NCBI RefSeq assembly: GCF_900078685.2
Contig: NZ_LT546166.1
Span: forward strand, 842,136-906,135
DNA: 64,000 bases
Source of the DNA: Mycolicibacter icosiumassiliensis
GTDB lineage: Bacteria; Actinomycetota; Actinomycetes; Mycobacteriales; Mycobacteriaceae
Reading direction: 5' to 3'
Shown one piece after another: positions 55,790-62,514 of this stretch. The position numbers were made by a program, and so were the translations under genes. Under the pieces are notes generated by a model. That model made no database searches. It was not told where the DNA came from and worked only from the letters and a program-made list of their open reading frames with translations. The first letter of the stretch is position 1. Every line of letters begins with the position of its first letter.

Positions 55790-55956
55790 CCCGACATCTA
55801 CCTACCTCCGGTCACGATCTCGATCCAGTGTCTCACAGGATGGTTGCCAGCTAACTGCTACGACGGACGAAATGCGGCGTCAGGAGCGGACTGAAGTGGC
55901 CTTTAGCAGCACTTTTACCTGTCGGCGAAGTGGCGAACGTTACCGCGCGAGACGCG
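55790..55956. other. Intergenic region before the transpeptidase
   Basis: These 167 bases lie upstream of the L,D-transpeptidase and downstream of the MFS gene, both on the minus strand. They hold GGAGG at about 55806-55810 and a short minus-strand frame starting ATG TCG GGT TGG that ends after about 35 codons. No hairpin or known operator was found. Confidence 0.5.
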
Positions 55957-57168
55957 TCAGGGAACGACGAACAGGCGCTTGCTGGCCGCGATGCCGACTG
56001 CGGCGACACCGACCAACGCTGCTGAGGCCGCCAACATGGCCGAGGTCCCGGCCCGCTCGAAGAGCAGCCCGCCGGCCAGCGAGCCGCCGGTGATGCCGAC
56101 CTGAAAAGCCGTCACGTAGAGCCCCGACGCACCGTCGGGATCGTCGGGCGCGGTGCGCATCGCCGCCGACTGCAGCATCGGCGACACCGCCATCGCCATT
56201 GCCCCCCACAGCACGATCGCGGCCGCCCCCACCACCGCCGTGCCGGTGGTGTGACGCCCGCCGATGGACAGCGCCGCCAGGACCACGAACGCCGCGGACA
56301 TCGCAGCCATGCAGCCACCGGTGACCAACTTGGGCCGGTGGTCCACCGGTCGCGCCAGCAGCGGCATCGCGATCAGCCCCGCGGCACCGAACGCGGCCAG
56401 CAGCCACGCCAGGCGAGCCCCCGGGACGCCGACCACGTCGCCAATGATCACCACGATGAAGGTGTAGGAGATGAAGTGCCCGGTGACGGCGATCAGCATC
56501 AGCGTGCTCACCGCCACCAGTCGCCCATTGCGGTGGTGATGGTTCCCGACCAGCGCCAGTTGGTCGGTGCTCAGCACCAGGGCCGGCAGCGCGACTCGCG
56601 CGGCCAAAGTGATGGCCGCCGCCGCCACCGTGATCACCACTACAGCCAGCCGCCAGCCCCACAGCAGACTCATGGCCGAGGTCAGCGGGATTCCGACCAC
56701 CAGTGCGAGGCTGGTGCCGACATAGATCGCCGTCGTCGCGCGGCCCGAATGGCTGGGTGGCACCAGCCGGGTGGCGATGGGCGCCAGCACCGACCACATC
56801 AGGCCGTGCGTGACGGCGCACAGCGCCCGGCCACCAGCCAGCACCGCGAAGTTCGGCGCCAACGCCGAAATCACCTGCGAGGCGGTCAGGCAGACCAGGG
56901 TGAGCAACAGCACCCGGCGGCGCGGCCAGAATGCGGTCCAGCGCACCAGCGGAAGCGTCGTCGCTGCTGCGACCACCGCATACCAGGCCAGCAAGGTCCC
57001 GACCAGCGCCTCACTCACGCCCAGGCCGGCCGAGATCGCGGGCAGCGCGCCGACCGGCAGGATCTCGGCGGTGGCGTAGATGAAAGCCGCAGCGGACAGG
57101 ATCGCCAATCGCGCCGTGGTCTGTGGCGTCCACGGCCTCAATCGGGTATTTCCGGTTTCAACAGTCAT
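55957..57168 (-). CDS. Major facilitator superfamily transporter (Rv0191-like)
   Basis: This 403-residue protein has 12 predicted membrane helices. AEILPVGALPAISAGLGVSEALVGTLLAWYA and WPRRRVLLLTLVCLT mark the first helices and the motif A loop of sugar-efflux/AraJ-like drug/H+ antiporters. It matches Rv0191. It probably effluxes a small molecule; the substrate is not predictable. It is followed downstream by the transpeptidase and preceded by the copper operon at 57248-58110, all on the same strand. Confidence 0.9.
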   Translation of the reverse strand: MTVETGNTRLRPWTPQTTARLAILSAAAFIYATAEILPVGALPAISAGLGVSEALVGTLLAWYAVVAAATTLPLVRWTAFWPRRRVLLLTLVCLTASQVISALAPNFAVLAGGRALCAVTHGLMWSVLAPIATRLVPPSHSGRATTAIYVGTSLALVVGIPLTSAMSLLWGWRLAVVVITVAAAAITLAARVALPALVLSTDQLALVGNHHHRNGRLVAVSTLMLIAVTGHFISYTFIVVIIGDVVGVPGARLAWLLAAFGAAGLIAMPLLARPVDHRPKLVTGGCMAAMSAAFVVLAALSIGGRHTTGTAVVGAAAIVLWGAMAMAVSPMLQSAAMRTAPDDPDGASGLYVTAFQVGITGGSLAGGLLFERAGTSAMLAASAALVGVAAVGIAASKRLFVVP

Positions 57169-57247
57169 GTATTGGGGGCAGCGTCGAGTGGTGTGTGGCG
57201 CAAGGCGCTCCCGGTAACTGCTGGATCACATGGTAACGGCGACAGGG

Positions 57248-57541
57248 TCAGGAACGAACCAACCGCGCGATCGCGGCGGAGGCTTCGGTGAGTTTCGCCT
57301 CGGCCTCCGCGCCGCCGGCTGCGACGGCCCCGCTGACGCAGTGACCCAGGTGTTCATCAAGCAGGTTCAGCGCCACCGACCGCAGCGCACTGTTGACCGC
57401 GCTGATCTGGGTCAGGACATCGATGCAGTACTTGTCTTCCTCGATCATCTTGGCGATGCCGCGCACCTGACCCTCGATGCGGCGCAGCCGTTTGGCGTAG
57501 TTGTCTTTGCGCGGGGAGTACCCCGGAGCCTCGGTGGTCAT
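57248..57541 (-). CDS. ricR: Copper-sensing repressor of the CsoR family (RicR)
   Basis: This 97-residue all-helical repressor has the Cys-His-Cys copper site: Cys in DKYCIDVLTQ, His in LLDEHLGHC and the following Cys. It binds Cu(I), leaves DNA and derepresses copper-resistance genes. The ATG at 57541 overlaps the stop of the DUF305 gene, so the two are coupled. It matches Rv0190 (RicR). The RicR-type palindrome at 58127-58143 in front of this operon indicates autoregulation. Confidence 0.92.
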   Translation of the reverse strand: MTTEAPGYSPRKDNYAKRLRRIEGQVRGIAKMIEEDKYCIDVLTQISAVNSALRSVALNLLDEHLGHCVSGAVAAGGAEAEAKLTEASAAIARLVRS

Positions 57542-58110
57542 GGTGCCCCCAACAGTCGGTTCATCTGATTGATCTCGGTTTGCTGAAACGGCAGGAGCGA
57601 TTGCGCGATGCTGATCGCCTCCGGACTCTCGCCGTGTCCGATCTCGTTCTGCGCCATCGTGATCGCGCCGCGGTGGTGAGCGATCATGGTCTGCAACCAC
57701 AGGGTGTCGAATGCCGGTCCGCGCAAATTGCGCAGCTTGTCCACGGTGGCCTTGTCCACCATGCCGGGAATGTCAGCGGCTTGGTCCCGGCCGGAATGAC
57801 CGCCGGGGATCTCCCACTGCAACAGTTGCGCCTGGCATCCCTGCAGTTCGGTGCGCTGCTGGGTTGCACTTTGATCGGCGAACGCCACCAATGCCGGGTC
57901 GGCGCTTTGCACCGGCACCATGGCCGCCAGCTCCAAGGCCTGCTGGTGGTGGAGCACCATATCTTCCAGAAACCGCACGTCGACGGGGCTGCCGACGGTC
58001 ATTCCCACCGCACTGGTCGACGCCTCGGGCACCGGGGTGGGCCCGTGATGGCACCCGCCGGCGGCCAGGCCGACAACTGCCGCGACGGCGGCGGTAAGAA
58101 CCGATCTCAT
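57538..58110 (-). CDS. DUF305 lipoprotein, copper-operon associated
   Basis: This 190-residue lipoprotein has signal MRSVLTAAVAAVVGLAAGG with the lipobox cysteine at residue 20 followed by HHG. The mature part is a DUF305 four-helix bundle with DMVLHHQQALELA and MIAHHRGAITMAQNEI, each with paired His residues. DUF305 proteins often sit next to copper genes and are suspected metal binders. It is the first gene of the operon with ricR, starting 17 bases downstream of the RicR-type operator. A metal chaperone or storage role is inferred. Confidence 0.87.
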   Translation of the reverse strand: MRSVLTAAVAAVVGLAAGGCHHGPTPVPEASTSAVGMTVGSPVDVRFLEDMVLHHQQALELAAMVPVQSADPALVAFADQSATQQRTELQGCQAQLLQWEIPGGHSGRDQAADIPGMVDKATVDKLRNLRGPAFDTLWLQTMIAHHRGAITMAQNEIGHGESPEAISIAQSLLPFQQTEINQMNRLLGAP

Positions 58111-58126
58111 GCGCCCACTTTAGCGC

Positions 58127-58143
58127 ATACCCCCGCGGGGTAT
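58127..58143. promoter_or_regulatory. RicR/CsoR-type operator
   Basis: ATACCCC and GGGGTAT are perfect arms around a three-base centre. This TACCCC/GGGGTA palindrome is the RicR box of mycobacterial copper genes. It lies between DUF305-ricR and ilvD, 17 bases upstream of the DUF305 start, where bound repressor would block the promoter. ilvD lies on the other side, 43 bases away, so it could also be affected. Confidence 0.85.
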
Positions 58144-58186
58144 TAATTCGTTTTGCCCGGTTCGGCCCTACCGGCATACTGAGCTG

Positions 58187-59908
58187 GTGAATTCTGGGAA
58201 CACCAACACCGCTGGGGCGTCCGTCGACATCAAACCGCGCAGTCGTGACGTCACCGACGGCCTGGAGAAAACCGCCGCCCGCGGCATGTTGCGCGCCGTC
58301 GGCATGGGCGACGAGGACTTCGCCAAGCCCCAGATCGGCGTGGCCTCGTCGTGGAACGAGATCACCCCGTGCAACCTGTCGCTGGACCGGTTGGCCAAGG
58401 CCGCCAAAGAAGGCGTCCTGGAGGCCAGTGGTTACCCGCTGGAATTCGGCACTATCTCGGTCTCCGACGGCATCTCGATGGGCCATGAGGGGATGCACTT
58501 CTCGCTGGTCTCGCGCGAGGTCATCGCCGACAGTGTTGAGACCGTGATGTGCGCCGAGCGATTGGACGGCTCGGTGTTGCTGGCCGGTTGCGATAAATCG
58601 CTGCCCGGGATGCTGATGGCCGCGGCACGCCTCGACCTGGCCGCGGTCTTCCTCTATGCGGGATCGACTATGCCGGGCTACGCCCAACTATCCGACGGCA
58701 CCGAGCGCGAGGTAACGATCATCGACGCGTTCGAGGCGGTCGGTGCCTGTTCGCGCGGGCTGATGTCGCAAGAGGACGTCGACATCATCGAACGCTCGAT
58801 CTGTCCCGGCGAGGGCGCCTGCGGTGGCATGTACACCGCCAACACCATGGCCAGCGCGGCTGAGGCGCTGGGCATGTCACTGCCGGGCAGCGCCTCCCCG
58901 CCGGCGATCGATCGGCGCCGTGACGGGTATGCGCGCGCCAGCGGCCAGGCCGTGGTGGAGTTGCTGCGCCGCGGCATCACGGCCCGCGACATCTTGACCA
59001 AGGAGGCGTTCGAGAACGCGATCGCGGTGGTGATGGCGTTCGGTGGATCGACCAACGCGGTGCTGCACCTGCTGGCGATCGCCCGCGAGGCCGAGGTGGA
59101 TCTGACCCTGGCCGACTTCTCTCGGGTGGGTGCCAAGGTGCCGCACCTGGCGGACGTCAAGCCGTTCGGGGCGCACGTCATGTACGACATCGACAAGATC
59201 GGCGGGGTGCCGGTCATGTTGAAGACCTTGCTGGAAGCCGGGCTACTGCACGGCGACTGCCTGACCGTCACCGGAAAGACCATGGCGGAGAACATCGCTG
59301 AGCTCAATCCCCCGGTCGTCGACGGCAAGGTGCTGCACGCACTGACCAACCCGATCCACCCGACCGGCGGCATCACCATCCTGCGCGGCTCGCTCGCCCC
59401 GGAGGGCGCTGTGGTGAAGTCCGCCGGCTTCGACAGCGACGTGTTCGAAGGCACCGCACGGGTTTTCGACGGCGAGCGGGCGGCGCTGGACGCGCTGGAA
59501 GACGGCACGATCAGTGCCGGCGACGCCGTGGTGATCCGCTACGAGGGCCCCAAGGGCGGCCCCGGGATGCGGGAGATGCTGGCGATCACCGGCGCCATCA
59601 AGGGCGCGGGTCTCGGTAAGGACGTCCTGCTGCTGACCGACGGCCGGTTCTCCGGCGGCACCACCGGCCTGTGCGTCGGCCACATCGCCCCCGAAGCGGT
59701 GGACGGCGGACCGGTGGCGTTCCTGCGCGACGGGGACAAGATCCGCCTCGACGTGGCCAACGCGACCCTGGACGTGGTGGCTGATCCGGAGGAATTCGCC
59801 GCCCGCGCCCAGGGTTTCACCCCGCCGCCGCCGCGCTACACCACCGGCGTGCTGGCCAAATACCGCAAGCTGGTGGGCTCCGCGGCTATCGGCGCCGTCT
59901 GCGGCTGA
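58187..59908 (+). CDS. ilvD: Dihydroxy-acid dehydratase
   Basis: This 573-residue enzyme dehydrates dihydroxy-isovalerate and dihydroxy-methylvalerate in valine and isoleucine synthesis. Cysteines in [19 protein letters not shown] and [14 protein letters not shown] are the Fe-S ligands. The GTG at 58187 gives a length close to M. tuberculosis IlvD (575). It matches Rv0189c. It is divergent from the copper operon. Confidence 0.96.
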   Translation: MNSGNTNTAGASVDIKPRSRDVTDGLEKTAARGMLRAVGMGDEDFAKPQIGVASSWNEITPCNLSLDRLAKAAKEGVLEASGYPLEFGTISVSDGISMGHEGMHFSLVSREVIADSVETVMCAERLDGSVLLAGCDKSLPGMLMAAARLDLAAVFLYAGSTMPGYAQLSDGTEREVTIIDAFEAVGACSRGLMSQEDVDIIERSICPGEGACGGMYTANTMASAAEALGMSLPGSASPPAIDRRRDGYARASGQAVVELLRRGITARDILTKEAFENAIAVVMAFGGSTNAVLHLLAIAREAEVDLTLADFSRVGAKVPHLADVKPFGAHVMYDIDKIGGVPVMLKTLLEAGLLHGDCLTVTGKTMAENIAELNPPVVDGKVLHALTNPIHPTGGITILRGSLAPEGAVVKSAGFDSDVFEGTARVFDGERAALDALEDGTISAGDAVVIRYEGPKGGPGMREMLAITGAIKGAGLGKDVLLLTDGRFSGGTTGLCVGHIAPEAVDGGPVAFLRDGDKIRLDVANATLDVVADPEEFAARAQGFTPPPPRYTTGVLAKYRKLVGSAAIGAVCG

Positions 59909-59919
59909 GGCTTCGCCTC
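59907..59919 (+). terminator. Short hairpin at the ilvD stop
   Basis: A perfect five-base stem GAGGC/GCCTC with a three-base TTC loop begins inside the stop codon. No T-run follows, so this is a weak terminator candidate between the convergent ilvD and vapC genes. Confidence 0.35.
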
Positions 59920-59922
59920 GAT

Positions 59923-60354
59923 TCACCGCCGGGTGGGATCCCATACGCGCGAGAATCCGAATTCATTGAAGTCCTTGATATTTCGTGTAGCGAACTCATC
60001 AATACCGTGGTGGCGCAGGGTCAGCGCCAGCCGGGCGTCGAAGAGTCGTCGACGCGCGATTCCAGGCGTAGCCGCCAACGCCCACACCTCGTTCATCACC
60101 GACGCGTTCTCGATCAGCGCCCACCGCCGATTGTGGCGGAACGCTTGACACATCGCGGCGGCAGCGGGAGCGTCGAGAGGCTCCTGCAGCACCGCGGGAT
60201 TCCGAAGCAGCTGATACAACTCCATGAGCACGAGTTCACAAACCGCGACGTCGCTACGGCTGGCGCACTCACCCAGAAACGCCACCGCAGCATCATTCTC
60301 GGCACAATCCTGATTCGCCGCATACAGCAGTACGTTCGTATCGATCGACAGCAC
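59923..60354 (-). CDS. vapC: VapC-family PIN-domain toxin
   Basis: This 143-residue PIN ribonuclease starts VLSIDTNVLLYAANQD with the first catalytic Asp. CELVLMELYQLLRNP holds the glutamate, and RRLFDARLALTLRHHGIDEFATRNIKDF holds the last acidic pair. The GTG at 60354 lies seven bases after the stop of the antitoxin, the usual vapBC order. An in-frame stretch up to 60492 is not conserved-looking. It probably cleaves tRNA or rRNA when free of antitoxin; the target is unknown. Confidence 0.9.
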   Translation of the reverse strand: MLSIDTNVLLYAANQDCAENDAAVAFLGECASRSDVAVCELVLMELYQLLRNPAVLQEPLDAPAAAAMCQAFRHNRRWALIENASVMNEVWALAATPGIARRRLFDARLALTLRHHGIDEFATRNIKDFNEFGFSRVWDPTRR

Positions 60355-60361
60355 GGATTCT

Positions 60362-60595
60362 CTACATCTCGTTGGCGAGTTCACGCCACGCATCTTCGGA
60401 GGCACGAAATGTCCCGAGCCGCCGCGGCGCCGGCGGTTGCCACTGCCCGGATGCCGTGCCCTGTTCCGGATAGATCTGCACCATGTGCTCAAGCCCGCGA
60501 CGAATCACTTCCGCGAGGGTCATTTCGTGGTCGCGGGCGATCCGTTTTGCGTCACGGTAGAGCTCGTCCGGGATTTGCACCTGAGTCCTACGCAT
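60362..60595 (-). CDS. vapB: Ribbon-helix-helix antitoxin
   Basis: This 77-residue protein has an N-terminal ribbon-helix-helix: [38 protein letters not shown]. The C-terminal half (about 45-77) is Gly/Pro/Trp-rich and probably wraps the toxin. The start at 60595 is the only ATG for this frame. It is the first gene of the vapBC operon and likely represses it through an operator in the 60596-60653 gap; no clear palindrome was identified there. Confidence 0.88.
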   Translation of the reverse strand: MRRTQVQIPDELYRDAKRIARDHEMTLAEVIRRGLEHMVQIYPEQGTASGQWQPPAPRRLGTFRASEDAWRELANEM

Positions 60596-60653
60596 ACATC
60601 AAATCTACATCTACATTGGTTTGGCATCAATGCCCTCGCGCCCCGGGAACGCG

Positions 60654-61313
60654 CTAGCTCACCACGCCCAACGCGAAGCCATCCCAGCCCTTGACCCCGA
60701 CCGTCTGAACCGTGGTGGCCTGCAACCGCGGATGCTGGCCCATCAGCTCCAGCAGGTCCCGGCTGCCGCGGGCCGTCGCGTCGTCGGCGCGCACATCCAG
60801 GATCGCGCCCTCACGGATCACGTTGTCCACCACAATGACCGAGCCGGGATGGCAGAGCTGCACCGCCCAGTTCAGGTAGCCGACGTTGTTCTCCTTGTCG
60901 GCGTCGATGAACACCAGGTCGAACGGCTCACCGGACAGCGTCGGCAGGGTGTCCAGCGCGGCCCCGACCAGAATCTGCACCCGGTCACCGACACCGGCAC
61001 GGTCCAGGTTGGCCCGGGCGACGTCGGCGTGCTTGGGCTGGTACTCCAGTGTCACCACGGAGCCGTCGGGGCCGACGGCGCGCGCCAGCCAGATGGTGCT
61101 GTAGCCGCCCAGGGTGCCGATCTCCAGGACTCGCTTGGCTTGGGTGGCGGTGGCCAGCAGGTTCAAGAACTTGCCCTGTTGCGCCGAGACCGCGATGGTC
61201 GGTAGCCCGGCCTCATCACTGGCGGCCAGCGCCGCGTCCAGTGCCGGGTCTTCGCCGACGAACAGGTGATCCAGCAGGGTATCGACATCGCGGGGCGTGG
61301 GGGTTGCAGTCAC
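60654..61313 (-). CDS. Class I O-methyltransferase (Rv0187-like)
   Basis: This 219-residue protein of the catechol/caffeoyl-CoA O-methyltransferase family has VLEIGTLGGYSTIWLA as AdoMet motif I and DLVFIDADKENNVGYLNWAV with the metal-binding aspartates, plus IVVDNVIREG with the later Asp-Asn. The GTG at 61313 gives the length of Rv0187. In M. tuberculosis this is a manganese-dependent O-methyltransferase. The substrate is unknown. Confidence 0.92.
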   Translation of the reverse strand: MTATPTPRDVDTLLDHLFVGEDPALDAALAASDEAGLPTIAVSAQQGKFLNLLATATQAKRVLEIGTLGGYSTIWLARAVGPDGSVVTLEYQPKHADVARANLDRAGVGDRVQILVGAALDTLPTLSGEPFDLVFIDADKENNVGYLNWAVQLCHPGSVIVVDNVIREGAILDVRADDATARGSRDLLELMGQHPRLQATTVQTVGVKGWDGFALGVVS

Positions 61314-61415
61314 TTCACCGAGGCTAGCCCGTGGTCGCGGATCCGGCACGGCCCTTTACGGGGGCGACCCGACCCCCGTCTATCCCTGCCTCGAACATCA
61401 CGTTACACAGTTACT

Positions 61416-61430
61416 TCACTATATTAGTGA
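61416..61430. promoter_or_regulatory. Nested inverted repeats before the AbiEi-like gene
   Basis: TCACTA and TAGTGA are perfect arms with a three-base TAT centre, in an AT-rich stretch. An outer inverted repeat, TACTTCA at 61412 and TGAAGTA at 61446, brackets part of it. Both lie within 50 bases upstream of the 61460 ATG. The gene product has a helix-turn-helix, so autoregulation is plausible. Confidence 0.5.
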
Positions 61431-61459
61431 TGTATCGTTGTTTTCTGAAGTACAATCAC

Positions 61460-62485
61460 ATGGTGTCATCCTCTGTTGACCGGCTTGTGAATGCTTTCCA
61501 GGCCGTGTACCCCGGAACAGTGCGTGCGCGTCCGGGGCCCGGACCGCACCGCGATGCGCTCGTCACACTGGACGACACCGCCACATTCCTCGTCCGGTGG
61601 TTGCCCACCGGCTGGCCACAGCACGTCGCGCAAGCCTTGGACGACACACCCCGGCCGGACATCCTGGTTGCGCCGCGGATGTCGCCAGGTGCCAGGAAGA
61701 TGGCGCACGACGCCGGAGTGGGCTGGGTGGACGAGTCCGGTGCGGCTGCTATCTACTACCGCGACCCGAAGTCCGGGACGCTCATCGCCATCGACGTGAA
61801 GGGCACGCCACCGCTACCGCTCGACACCCGGCTCGGCTGGCGTCCGACCTCTCTGGCTGTCTGCGAAGCCCTGCTAGCCGGTGCCGCCGTCCCGACGGTG
61901 AATTCCGTTGTCGCCGCTACCGGTATCTCGATGGGAAGTGCCGCCGAGGCGTTGAAGTTCCTTGCGAAGGATGGCCACCTCACCAGCAATGCTGCCCGTG
62001 GCCCCCGGTCGGCTCGCGAGATCGTCGATCGAGATGCACTGCTTGTGGCCTATGCCGATGCCGCTGAGCGGTTGCGGTCACCGACCTCCCTGCGCGTAGG
62101 AGTTTTGTGGCGTCACCCAGTCGCGGACACGATTGACTTTGGTCGGATCATGGATAAGCACGCCATCCCGTGGGCGGCGACGGGCGCCCTCTCGGCGAGC
62201 GTGCTGGCCCCCGCGCAGACCGAAGTGTCACCTATGGAGATTTACGTCTCGGGCCGCACACCGAGCGATCTGGCCCGCGCAGCCTTCGCAGCAGGGCTGC
62301 GAGCAATCGACGGAGGCCGCTTGTTGTTGCGCCCCTTTCCGACACCCGCCGGCGACAGGCTGACCAACCTGGATGCTCACGGCTTCCGGTCGATGTTGTG
62401 GCCGCGCGTCTACGCGGATCTACGCACCGCAGGCGTGCGCGGAGAGGAAACCGCCGAGCACCTACGAGAGGTCATGATGAAGTAA
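61460..62485 (+). CDS. AbiEi-like antitoxin/regulator, orphan
   Basis: This protein of about 341 residues has an N-terminal restriction-endonuclease-like fold segment (RWLPTGWPQHVAQALDD, then GVGWVDESGAAAIYYRD) and a winged helix with AVPTVNSVVAATGISMGSAAEALKFLAKDGHL near 160-190. A C-terminal domain follows (PMEIYVSGRTPSDLARAAFAAGLRAIDGG). This layout resembles actinobacterial type IV antitoxin AbiEi-like proteins. No AbiEii nucleotidyltransferase partner is adjacent. The ATG at 61460 is chosen; in-frame upstream codons to 61331 are AT-rich and not protein-like. Confidence 0.6.
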   Translation: MVSSSVDRLVNAFQAVYPGTVRARPGPGPHRDALVTLDDTATFLVRWLPTGWPQHVAQALDDTPRPDILVAPRMSPGARKMAHDAGVGWVDESGAAAIYYRDPKSGTLIAIDVKGTPPLPLDTRLGWRPTSLAVCEALLAGAAVPTVNSVVAATGISMGSAAEALKFLAKDGHLTSNAARGPRSAREIVDRDALLVAYADAAERLRSPTSLRVGVLWRHPVADTIDFGRIMDKHAIPWAATGALSASVLAPAQTEVSPMEIYVSGRTPSDLARAAFAAGLRAIDGGRLLLRPFPTPAGDRLTNLDAHGFRSMLWPRVYADLRTAGVRGEETAEHLREVMMK

Positions 62486-62514
62486 TCGACGACGAACCTC
62501 AGCGTTCCGACGCG

